Positions 1 through 12,113 of a stretch of 64,000 bases of DNA are shown here, piece by piece. The stretch covers positions 2,666,001-2,730,000 of the forward strand of contig NEEC01000012.1 of NCBI GenBank assembly GCA_002189035.1, written 5' to 3'. Below the pieces are notes generated by a model. The model saw only the letters and a list, made by a program, of their open reading frames with translations, made no database searches and was not told where the DNA came from. Position numbers and translations under genes: made by a program. Each line of letters starts with the position of its first letter. The first letter of the stretch is position 1. Origin of the DNA: Utricularia gibba. Its lineage: Eukaryota > Streptophyta > Magnoliopsida > Lamiales > Lentibulariaceae.

Positions 1-234
1 TTTATTTAGTGGACTAACAGTAAAAAATTTCTTTTTATTTCAATGATTTTATTTTGTTGAATCTATATATATATATATATATATATATCTTGTAATAATA
101 TCTCATATTGATTAAAAATAAAGAAAATAACGTAATTAAAGAAATAAAATTCTTCATATCTCATACAAAGTCTTTTTTCTAGAAAGGGAAATGCAACGTA
201 AAGATTAAATGTTTGAATCAAATAATATGATATA

Positions 235-270
<36 letters not shown>

Positions 271-1002
271 GAAATTCTATGAAATTTCAATTATACCCTT
301 GAAATTTAGTAGAATTTCGATCATTAAATCTGATATTATATTCTATTTAGATCTTCCAATAACATATGTATTACTTATTTATATATAATAACTATTATAA
401 AATATATTAAAATTTAAAATAAAACTGGTTTTAAAAAAATTCTAATAAATTTATTTTTTATACAACTTGGTTAAATCTAAATTTTGAATAAAAAATATAT
501 ATTTTTAATTTTGGCCAACAGTAAAACACGGAATTGTGATTAATTTAAAACCCTAGATTTGAAATTAAAAATTATGGGGTATTGGAACCAACATGGAATA
601 AAGGGGCGTGGTAGGCGGCCGCGCCTGGTCCAGCGCCGTCGCTGTAGGCGTCGTAAGGTGGAACCAACCAACAGCCCTATGAGCTCGGGACCATTCCCCT
701 TCAATTGCCCAGGAACAAAAAACCAGCCCACTACTGCTTTAGCTCAGCTGCTCCCAGGACTCATGACACCCGCCCATCAATGGCTCAGGGTGAACTCAAC
801 ACATCACCGTGGATCTAATGGAATTCAACTGCGTAATCATGAGATTTGAGTTTCTGGGTCGAGGAGTAAGCAGCAGTACTACTGAAATATGCACATCGGC
901 TAAAGGGAATAGTACAGTGAGCTTAATGGGGACGCCTAGACTCATCATCTGTAGACTAGTACTACTGATATTGGCTTCCGCAATGGCAGCGAACGGTTTA
1001 TC
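1..1002. other. AT-rich spacer and probable 3' region of the ARF gene
   Basis: The first ~540 bases are strongly AT-rich and carry two (TA)n microsatellites, at about 64-88 and 241-266. From ~540 to 1002 base composition rises and the stretch probably includes the 3' UTR of the minus-strand ARF gene. Short frames here match no family I know and change codon character along their length, so I annotate none. Confidence 0.6.
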
Positions 1003-2617
1003 TCATTTTCCTTGTGTCTCGTCGGGGGGGTTCTCCGCCGGCGCCGGAGGGGGGCTAGCGTCTGCTGCGGTGGTGGTCCTCTGTTGGGAGCTGATTTGCT
1101 CTGCTGTGAGAATGGGTTGACCGAAGAGGATGAAAGCAGGGGCAGTGGGATCAGCCTCTTTCTTTACTTCGCCTTTGTCGCCGGCCGCTGTGGCGTTCAC
1201 TCCTGGCTGGGAGTCGTTGCGTTTTACTGGTGGGAACCCGAGGCGGAGAAGCCTGGGTCCCTGTAAGCCGGCAGCAGAAATGTTATCTGGGAAGCAACAC
1301 AGGGGGCTGCTGGGGCTCAGGGGATTTCCGATGAGCATAGGAAGGTGAAGAGGGAAGTCGAGTGGAGGTTCGAGGAGCCGGGGGCGCTTCAGCACTGGAG
1401 GAAGATGAGGATGTGGGAAGTCAGGGATGAGTGGATCGAGCACGAGTTCAACTTGCCATGGATTGACGCCATCCACGTTTTGCAGAAAATCTGGCTCATC
1501 CCAAGTCACCTGCAATTGGATTCAGTTTCAGTAAAAAGGAAGAAAAAGTTTCAATTCAGAGATGAATCTGCGTTACCTGAAGAAGCTTCCATGGGGAGGC
1601 GGGCCAATGGACTGGATCGTGAACCTGAGGTGATGAGACAGTGCCCATAAACCAGCTTGTTCTTAGCGAATCCTCTGTCTCGAAAGCCATCCTGATTCTC
1701 ATCCCGGTGCACCATTGGACAAACAGAGAAGCTCTTACAGCTGAAGCAGACACGACGAACTCCGGCGTGCCTGCACGGGGGTAGTAGACGACTTCGAATG
1801 GCTGCCGATTTGCAGCCAGCCGGACGGACTCGAGGACAGATTCAGGGGTCCTTTTTACATGGCCCCCTTTCACAGTGTTGCCGGTTTGTGGAAGAAAATC
1901 AGGGAACAATGCTCTGTAAGAGGCGGCATTAAGTATCGGAAGCATTTTCTTTCTCCGAACTCCTATATACATTTCCCCATTCTCCATTTTCACAAAGACC
2001 ACTGAATCGCCCGCAATAAGGCGCTTCTGATTCACGAAGGCGTTCCAGCCGGACGTTAAGAGATGCCGCCGCGGCGTTCCTCTGTAAATATGCCGAAATT
2101 TCCAAGTCACGCCGTGGATATCTTTAGCGGAGATGGTTTGAACCGGAGGCTCGACGGTGGTTTCCAGCTTCGGAAAAATGGATTCAGCGCAGAATCTTGG
2201 AACAGATAAACCACCGCCGTTATTAGCATCCGATTGCGTTAACGTCTTGGAGAAGGACTCAGTTTTCTTCCTTTCCCCATTACGATCAAATGCAAGAAAC
2301 CCATTTCCGTCAACGGCGAAATCGACTTCCGTCCCTTGAAAGGGGATCAACCCAATTTTCGCGTATACCTCGTCATTCTCAGCATCCGCCAAATACTTTA
2401 CCCAGGACACAGTACAGGGGACCAGCGGCGGAACCCTCGGAAAACCTGCGAAATCAACTTTCTCGAGAGCATGCTCCGCGTGCCCTTGTGGGAAATAATA
2501 CACCGTCGAATTCTCCGGCGGCATCTCAGAAATCCCGCCGGCGCACGCCGCCCATAGCTGCGGATTCATCCCTCTCTCCTCCGCCTCCTCCTCCTTGCGA
2601 TTCATCACATTAATCAT
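1003..2617 (-). CDS. ARF17: Auxin response factor, ARF17-like (no PB1 domain)
   Basis: DNA-binding transcription factor of the ARF10/16/17 clade, which represses auxin-response genes in the nucleus. Two exons, 2617-1577 and 1509-1003, flank a 67-bp GT-AG intron placed inside the conserved WKLLQ-VTWDEP junction. The product is about 515 residues. In order it shows an N-terminal dimerisation/B3 segment (NPQLWAACAG near the start, FSKTLTQSDANNGGG opening the B3 domain, then DIHGVTWKFRHIYRGTPRRH), the Auxin_resp domain (NRQPFEVVYYPRAGTPEFVV), and a proline-rich tail ending at a stop. A C-terminal PB1 (domain III/IV) is missing, which is typical of ARF17. The ATG at 2617 comes first; one at 2605, four codons on, is also possible. 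A diverged miR160 site lies in exon 2. The nearest relatives are ARF10 and ARF16, which normally keep PB1. Family call sure; paralogue call likely. Confidence 0.92.
1250..1270 (-). promoter_or_regulatory. miR160 target site (diverged)
   Basis: The plus strand here reads AGCCTGGGTCCCTGTAAGCC followed by G. It aligns along its length with miR160 as I recall it, with differences at miRNA positions 1, 8, 17 and 21. The site encodes GLQGPR, where the family usually has G(I/M)QGAR. All three ARF10/16/17 genes are known miR160 targets, so position and clade agree. Pairing across the cleavage site (positions 9-11) is intact. Confidence 0.75.
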
Positions 2618-2765
2618 CGCCCCAGTTTTCCCGTTTCCCCCCTGGAATCTCTCCACAAAACAAACTAAGTCATTCACTCTGAAATTCAAAACCCAAATCT
2701 TACTGGAACCCCAGAAAATGCGAAACAGAAGTGAGAGTAGAGAAACAACCCAAACCAGTCGGTTA

Positions 2766-2773
2766 TATTTATA
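2766..2773 (-). promoter_or_regulatory. TATA box of the ARF17-like gene
   Basis: The minus strand reads TATAAATA about 150 bp upstream of the first ATG, in a local AT dip within moderately GC-rich sequence. This implies a 5' UTR of roughly 120 bases. Confidence 0.5.
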
Positions 2774-4464
2774 AGGGGAGAATACGAAAGAAAAACTGCC
2801 AACTGACATGGCAAGAGAAAGAGAAATGGATAGAAACAGGGGACAAGACAGAGATGGCGAAAGCTACAGTCATCCACACACAGGAGGGAAACAGAGAGTT
2901 CACAGTTCATACAATACACCCAACTCCAGATTTCCAGTACATACACCCGCAGTATCCAACCATGTACGAAAACGAAGACAGTAACCGACACCTGAAAGCT
3001 TCCTTCTTGCCGACCAGAAGGTGGCATGCCTCTCCTCCCCAAAGCCTTCCCCTTTATGCTGTCCCCACTGGCTACTCCCCGCGATTCTACCAACAACCAA
3101 ATACAGTAAATAATAATATTCAAATAAAATAATGTTATTCTTAAATACAATATATTTTTATATAAATTAACTAAATCTTTAATTATACGATATTATTCAT
3201 TTTGAACAACTTAGAAAAATTATCATACAACATTAAAGATTCGCTATATAAACTCTAATCAATATAATATTCTACTAATTAGTTTCAACTCTTACTTGGG
3301 TTGGTCTATCACTTTTGTATTGAATGAGAAGGATGTTTATATGCGGGTTTTATTTATTATTAAAAATAATTAAAGTCTTCAATTAATCCTGACACCCGTG
3401 TCGCGTGTCGGCTGTTTTCTTCCCTTCTACTTGACCTTTCATACCCAAAATAACAACCAACGTCCAGGTTCGGGATGCAATTATGACTAGATTCATTTGA
3501 GGTAATTTATTAAAATAATGGAAATTTATTTTTAATATTCGCAATTCAAACTGGAGGAGGAAGTTTGTGTTGGTTGGACTTTTGTATTTATTCCAGTAAC
3601 GGCTTTCAAATCATTATCCGTACTCATTATTATTGTACTAGATTTAATTATCAGCAATGTTTTCAAATAATTATTTTCATGGAATTTTATATTTGTATTT
3701 TTTTTTTAATATATATAGAATATATAATTTTTTAATCATATATTTTTATGGAACAGAATTTAGTTGCAACTATTTCATTAGATACGAAATAAATAATTAC
3801 TTGAACTATTTTTGACTATCTGATGAAACTAGTAGTATCGGTAACATATAATAAATTATAATTTTAAAGATTTTATTTTATTCATTTAATATCTAGCATA
3901 AATATAGTGTTTTCCACGTGGAAATATTTAAAATTATTTTAATTATAACCCTATGTAATTTGTGTTAAATTATTGTTTTAATTTTTAAATTAGGGAAATT
4001 TATAAATAAAGAGTAACAAGGTAGAGCACGTGTCCACAAGGTCCATCTGAGATTCCCGGCTTTGGGCTTTCGGCCCAAGACCAAATCAGTTCTGTGTCAT
4101 TTTCTTTTTGTGCCTTTTTTGAAAACAAAAAGAAAAATAAACACAATATTGCTCGGATCGTATCCGTCAAGTTCCCACGTGTCCGTGTCCGCGTCCGCGA
4201 GTCCGGGAGCACGTATAACGCCGTCTAGAAGAACCAAAGTTCAGAGGCTTTGTTGAAATATAAACTTTTTTATAATTAAAATTCTAAAAATATTGATTTG
4301 ATGGGGCCCACTTTTGAACTAATTAAGATACAAACCTACCCCTTGACTTGTGATTGACGATACGACGGCGTTCTGAAAACCTCGCCCTTTCCTTTGCGCG
4401 CGGCCGGAGTGCAGACACGTTTGCCCTCTCTTCGAGCTCCTGAATGGTTTTCCTTTTCTTCAAA
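2774..4464. other. Intergenic region, divergent promoters of ARF17-like and pseudokinase genes
   Basis: AT-rich non-coding sequence between two divergently transcribed genes. No reading frame with family resemblance was seen. Its proximal half upstream of the kinase gene contains three CACGTG cores, listed separately. Confidence 0.6.
3915..4181. promoter_or_regulatory. Three CACGTG (G-box) cores upstream of the pseudokinase gene
   Basis: CACGTG occurs at 3915-3920, 4027-4032 and 4176-4181; the first lies inside the palindrome TCCACGTGGA. G-boxes bind bHLH and bZIP factors (PIF, ABF/HY5 types) in plants. Three copies in ~270 bp at 280-550 bp upstream of a start codon suggests light or ABA input, which is inference. 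Confidence 0.45.
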
Positions 4465-5748
4465 ATGTGCAAACCCGGGAAAAAGGAAGTGAAGCAAGTT
4501 CCTGAAGCAGCATCTTGCTCTCACTCATCATCGTCTCTCGCTTCCTCTTCGTCTGCCACAAAATCCAAGAAATCCGATCCCAAATCCGGCGCTTCTTCAT
4601 CCGGGTCCAACGATTTCTTGATACCCGATACGGCTGCAACCGCGAGTTTCTTTTTACCGGATCACAGTAACTACTCTCGCGGTGCGTTCGTCAAATCCCT
4701 TGCCAGCATTCGCGAATCCATTATCCCTGATCAATCCCACATCTTTGATTTCCGAGAAATTTCCGCTGCGACCAGTAATTTAAGGCTGAAGCCCCATTCT
4801 TCAACCGCATCCTCCGTGTCGTGGCGCTGCAACATTCGAGATAATGATGTCATCGTTTTTCAGCGGAGATTCCGGCGCCAGATGGAGATGTCGGAGATAA
4901 TGAGTCGTCTTTCGGTAATCTGCAAGAGTCATCATTCTAGTTTGGTGAGGTTGAGAGGTGCATCTGTTTGTGATAGTTACATTTATTTGGTCTACGATTA
5001 TGCTTCTGGTGCGAGCCTCGCCTCTTGCCTGAGGAATCCCAAGAATCCCCAATTCACTGTGCTATCGAGTTGGATGTCACGAGTTGTGATTGCTTCTAAT
5101 GTCGCTGATGGGTTGGATTACATTCATAATTGCACTGGTTTGGGATTCGTGTTCGTGCATAATCATCTGAAGAGCAGTAGCATCATCGTCTCTGAACCGG
5201 AATTAACCGCAAAGATCTGTCATTTGGGGACATCGGAGCTTTGTGGGGAGATCAGAGAAACAACCCAGAACCCCAAAGAGCTCAAAAGATCAAACAGCAA
5301 GATGAGCAAGTTCCAAGGAACCAGAGGGTACATGGCCCCCGAGTTTCAACAAAATGGGATCATCACACAGAAGTGTGATGTATATGCATTTGGGGTTGTC
5401 ATTCTAGAGCTGTTATCCGGAATGAAACCTCTGGAACACATCTACAACGAGGATACTCGGAGCTACCTGAGGATTTCGGTGGTGGAAACGGCGAGGAAGG
5501 CGGTGGCGAAGCAGGACGGATACGGGGTGAGGGAATGGATAGATCGGAGGTTGCGCGACTCATTCCCAGTGGAAGTAGCTGAGAAGCTGACACGTTTGGC
5601 GGTGGAGTGCGTGTCGGAGGAGGCGTGTCGTCGTCCCCACATGGAGAAGGTGGCGACCATGATCTCACATCTGCTATTGGAATCGCAGAGCTGGGCGCAG
5701 GGCATGAACATGCCTACTGATATCAGCTTCTCCATTGGACCAAGATGA
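4465..5748 (+). CDS. Receptor-like cytoplasmic protein kinase, probably catalytically dead
   Basis: Intronless gene for a 427-residue protein with a Ser-rich N-terminal tail (residues ~18-50) and a kinase-like domain from ~95 to 410. There is no signal peptide or transmembrane segment, so it is cytoplasmic or peripheral to the membrane. It resembles the small plant group named 'LysM domain receptor-like kinase 3-like' in databases, although no LysM domain is present. The kinase core is degenerate: the HRD motif reads HNH (232-234, VHNHLKSSS), the DFG motif reads CHLG (252-255), and the usual subdomain II lysine is replaced in VIVFQRRF (~130-136). The structural motifs YMAPEF (289-294) and DVYAFGVV (305-312) are kept, so it is probably a scaffold or regulator. 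The inner ATG at 4465 (MCKPGK) is preferred to 4444 because the MCK start is, from memory, usual in this group. Confidence 0.85.
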   Translation: MCKPGKKEVKQVPEAASCSHSSSSLASSSSATKSKKSDPKSGASSSGSNDFLIPDTAATASFFLPDHSNYSRGAFVKSLASIRESIIPDQSHIFDFREISAATSNLRLKPHSSTASSVSWRCNIRDNDVIVFQRRFRRQMEMSEIMSRLSVICKSHHSSLVRLRGASVCDSYIYLVYDYASGASLASCLRNPKNPQFTVLSSWMSRVVIASNVADGLDYIHNCTGLGFVFVHNHLKSSSIIVSEPELTAKICHLGTSELCGEIRETTQNPKELKRSNSKMSKFQGTRGYMAPEFQQNGIITQKCDVYAFGVVILELLSGMKPLEHIYNEDTRSYLRISVVETARKAVAKQDGYGVREWIDRRLRDSFPVEVAEKLTRLAVECVSEEACRRPHMEKVATMISHLLLESQSWAQGMNMPTDISFSIGPR

Positions 5749-6085
5749 CGCTGATGCAGTCGTGTAGGAAAACTGATTATTTTGTAAAAATAATAATATA
5801 ACATAAAATAATTAAATGTATTTTAATGATATTTATCTTATATAATTATTTAGAATATATAATCAAATAATTTATTAAATTGAATATATTCATTTTTTTC
5901 AATGATTTATTTATTTATATAATAAATCTTATTTTTCCAATTATAAAAAATAAATAATTCAATACCAAATTTGTATTCACCGGCATTCCGGTTTCGGCTG
6001 CCTGGAGGACACGACTGTGAAGAAATCAAGATAGATAAGGGGGCGATCGGCGACGCCCTGTCTTCAATTCCACGGGTCGAGAGCA
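5749..6085 (+). other. Short AT-rich intergenic spacer
   Basis: About 340 bases between the kinase stop and the next start codon, mostly poly-A/T-rich. They must hold the kinase 3' UTR and the GET3B-like promoter and leader. No further feature recognised. Confidence 0.5.
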
Positions 6086-8325
<2,240 letters not shown>

Positions 8326-9729
8326 AACTTGATCCTGGTAACAGATTTCTGTGATTCCTTTAATTTATTCTGGACGCTGCCACAGGGCAACTGTTCTCCT
8401 GGCATTTTTTGAGAAAATCTTGCAAATGTATAATGCAGGTGGTTGCAAATTGATACTGCAGATGACACTCATGTGGGACAACGTTGAAATAACTCTCTCA
8501 AGCAGGATTCAGAGTAGTTTTTGGCTCCATACTTCCGAATCAGCAGCATTCAGTATCTTTGCAGGTGAAAATATCATAGACAGGATACATCACAGGCGTA
8601 AAAAACACTGTTTAAAATGTGAACTCAAGGGTGTGGACAGCAGTTTCTCAGCAGACGTTATAAATTTGCCTGCTTCTGTTATTTCCCATCGCCATTTTTT
8701 TGAACATCAGACTCTTGATGAGTCAAACCGCGCTGATTGTAAGCATGAGGATGATACACCAAGGTGCAAGTACCCGGTAGCTATGAACATATACCTCAGA
8801 TACAACTGAAAACATAAATCCCCAAATGACTGATTTTTCTTGGGTAAAGGAGCCAACGGACTCATGAATATGAAAGTGTCCGTTGTCAAGTGGATGCAAG
8901 ATCTCATGTCTGATGGGATAGGAATAGGATAGCCATTCTGCAGCATTTTTTTTGCTGCAAGAGGAAGTTCTGTGTAACTTAAACCAAGACAAGGCTTTTT
9001 TCCTTGACCAACACGCTCTGGAACTATGACTCCCAAGGTTCAAAAAATACTCTTCCGTTGTTTTCCCTGATCCATGATGTACAACAGTAAGACCCCTTCT
9101 GCTGTAAGTCTAGAATCATCAAGCATCCTTCAAAGAGAGTTAGTCGTTGCTGGACCAAGCAAAACAGAGACATGGGAGTAAGCTTTATTGCCTAAGACTG
9201 CGGCTGGTTATCAGAATAGGAGTGCACGTGGTTGGGTGACAGTTACACACCCCCGATGACAGGAAATAATCTTACACATCCTAAACAGAAGGTGCCTTGT
9301 GATTTGGTTTGTTCAAAATTCAACGTCTATGGAGAGCTGAATAATATAAGGTGCCAATGGCACATAGAAGGGATAGATAAGCTTGGCATTATCATAGGGG
9401 AGTGTTAAAGATGACTTTTTGAGATCCCCCACTACAGAGCTTTGGTCAACTCCTCTACCCACAACAATAGATTATAAATATTCGGTTCATTAATTTCCGC
9501 AGCTTTCTAACCTGAAGGAGAGATCAGCCCATCTCACAGAACGGCTCTGTCTCTGCGGAGAGGTTTTCTATGTTTGCCCTTCGTCAATTAATGTAACTGT
9601 TTTTGGTACTGATAATGGAAGCTCTGTCTACCCTACGCAACCCAAGCCTACGAAACTCCTCCCATCTTGGGGGTTTTGGGTTCTGTTGAGCAGCATTTTG
9701 TATCAGGATCAAGAAAAACGTAGGAGTAA
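8326..9729 (+). other. Intergenic region between GET3B-like and cyclophilin-like genes
   Basis: About 1.4 kb that must contain the GET3B 3' UTR and the next promoter. A 152-codon frame at 8351-8809 opens on GTG rather than ATG and shows no domain I recognise; it is not annotated. Confidence 0.5.
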
Positions 9730-11623
9730 ATGGGTAGAAGGGGTAGTGAATGGGAACCTTCCAGATTTGGCAGTCTTATGCTTCTGTTGATGGGCCTGGT
9801 TTCTCTCAGTGTAATATTCATTTTCATGTCGATCGCATACAGAACACCGATCTCTGCTTCATCGATCAGTTCAAAGATCGAGCCTTTGATTGGTTTAGAT
9901 GGCGGTTTTGGAAGAAGTGGCAGCAATTTACAGAGTGACGGAACCTGCTGTAAGGGAATTCAAAATATGGAGCTTTGGGGTGCGGCTCTCAAATGGGGAG
10001 CAGATTTCAAAGTCAACTCTTCGGAGGAGTGCTGCAGGGCTTGCACTGCACTCTGCCCTCCTAAAAATGGGATCTGTGAGTGCAATTCGTGGGTATTTTG
10101 CGGAGATAAGGAGAAATGTGGGACGAGATATGGAGAAGTGAGTTTATGCTTGTTTATGTATTCCTTCGTTTCACAGTTAGATTTACTGGATTTTCCATTC
10201 CATGTGCTGGTAAAGATTTCCTTGCACTGTTCATGCTGCTTTAATATCAACATGATGCAAAAATCTTTTTTTTTCATTGCTACAATGATCCAGTGTTCTT
10301 TTCACATATTTCAAACCATGCATCACTTGCTTACTCTATCATAGAGTCTTTCACAGTCTACTCCATGTCTGATCAACAAGTCTAATCCATCCTTAACACA
10401 GCGGTTATGGGAATAAGCTTTCCTCTGTTTTATGCTTTCTCATGAGAAGAGTTGGGAAGCTGCCTAGTGAACCTTTCTTTGGGGGCACTAGGGAGGGAAA
10501 CCGCTGGATGTTGGTAGTTTTTCTAGTAGTGACTTGAAGACAGGGATCCAGAGTTACATGTCATGGAGTTGAGGATTTGCATATACTGCATCAAGGCAAC
10601 TGTTCTCCTTTTTGTGTTTGTTTTCCAGTGCTGGCTAAAGAAACAGAAGGATGTCCTTGCTCCAGAAAAGCAGGAATCAGGAAGCGCAAATATGTGGACT
10701 TCTGGCCTCATTTTTGGAAGTGAAGAGGTACTGAGTAGTTTCATCATAGGCATCTTATTTGTGAGATTGAGCTTGTTCTGTGTCCATTTTCATGCAGACT
10801 TTCTTGATAACTCGCTTATTCTCCAATGTCAAATCTGTCTGATGGATGAACACTTGAATCCTCTTTCTTCTCCCCAGGGCATTGTTGCTATGGAAACGGA
10901 GCACGGCACGTTTCGCATCAAGGTATAAACCATACCCTTTAGCAGCAAAAGAATGTAAATCTAGAGATGTTAACTTTTGCGGAGAATTCTGAGGAGGATC
11001 ATGTGGGAAGATAGAAGAGAGGCAGGGACATATCATCATATTTTTGTATTCAGTGTTGTTGATTCAGGCTCTTCTCTTTTTCAGCTCTTTCCTGAATGCT
11101 CCCCTCATTCAGTTGCCTACATCTTGGAGGTTCTGGCTCAGGGCAGGTGCGCCGGTTGCCACTTTTTCCGAGCAGAAAGTCGCGGTGGCTCTTGGGATCT
11201 CAACGGAGATCACATCAGAGATGTAAGTAAGCCTCTGAGTTGTTCTGATGTGCATTCCCTCAGTAGCATTTCCTTCAGCTCACAAAAATGAAAACACAGG
11301 CCTCTTTCGGCCCTCCGTTCGCACTGATTCAAGGTATGTTCGAGTATACCGGACCACCAGAAAACAGCATCCCTGAGCATTGTCCCTCCATAACAAGGGG
11401 ATCGATAGCATGGGTCGGTTCCGATTCCGGTTCGGAATTCTTGATCAGCCTGGCAAATCATCAAGAATGGAGAAAGCCTTACACTGTGTTCGGTTCAGTT
11501 CTTCCGGAGGACATTGTGATTGCAGAGAAAATATCTCAGTTGGCCACCAAGCCTGAACTATGGAGCAACATCACTGTTCAGGTTCTACAGAATTTTGTAC
11601 CGTTTAAGATCCACAGAGTCTGA
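9730..11623 (+). CDS. Cyclophilin-like peptidyl-prolyl isomerase domain protein, membrane-anchored
   Basis: Five exons (9730-10137, 10629-10727, 10878-10922, 11085-11222, 11300-11623) encode 337 residues. An N-terminal hydrophobic stretch (~16-40, LMLLLMGLVSLSVIFIFM) is a signal anchor. Next comes a Cys-rich module (CCKGIQNMELWG, then ECCRACTALCPP and CECNSWVFCG) found in a small plant family. The C-terminal half (GIVAMETEHGTFRIKLFPECSP to LQNFVPFKIH) has the cyclophilin-like fold. It lacks the standard catalytic FHR-FMxQGGD sequence, reading CHFFRAESRGG instead, so isomerase activity is doubtful. Likely type II topology in the secretory pathway. All intron phases agree. The family is sure by architecture; its function is not known to me. 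It converges with SEC8, about 490 bp stop to stop. Confidence 0.8.
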
Positions 11624-12113
11624 GGTTTCAGAGAACCTTTTCTTCTAACATCAAATGAAAGTTAACCCCACACAGTACTCATAAATCAAAACAATGTCAT
11701 GTATCTGCTACTTCCTATGATTGCCCATAGAATTCAGGCTTGAAGACTGGTTCCTGGAGATGAGCAAATCACAATAAAGTGTTCCCACAGATCGACTACC
11801 TGATTATCCTTCATTATTATAAGCCTTGGATAAAGGTCTTTTCTAATAATTGGTGTTGTACTTTAATTCCACTTCAGACAACTACCTCATATTCAGTCTG
11901 AACACAGATCCCTGTGAAGGATGAATGCGTACGGGCTGAGGATCGTTTAATGTAATGCAAGAGTGCTCCTGAGGGAAATAAATACTTTCACAATAAACAG
12001 AAAAAAGAATTACAAAATTGAATCTATACCATGTGAACAGGATAAGAAAGCAAGTACTCGAGGACAGATATAAAAGAATCATATGCACAACGTACACCCT
12101 ATCACTTGAATCT
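11624..12113. other. Convergent 3' region
   Basis: Holds the 3' ends of the cyclophilin-like gene (+) and SEC8 (-). No separate feature was seen. Confidence 0.5.

Noticed and set aside
64-267. CRISPR-like or satellite array
   Set aside because: Two simple (TA)n runs only; no spacers and plant nuclear context.
8351-8809. 152-codon frame after GET3B
   Set aside because: Begins at GTG, crosses the expected 3' UTR, no domain or splice support.
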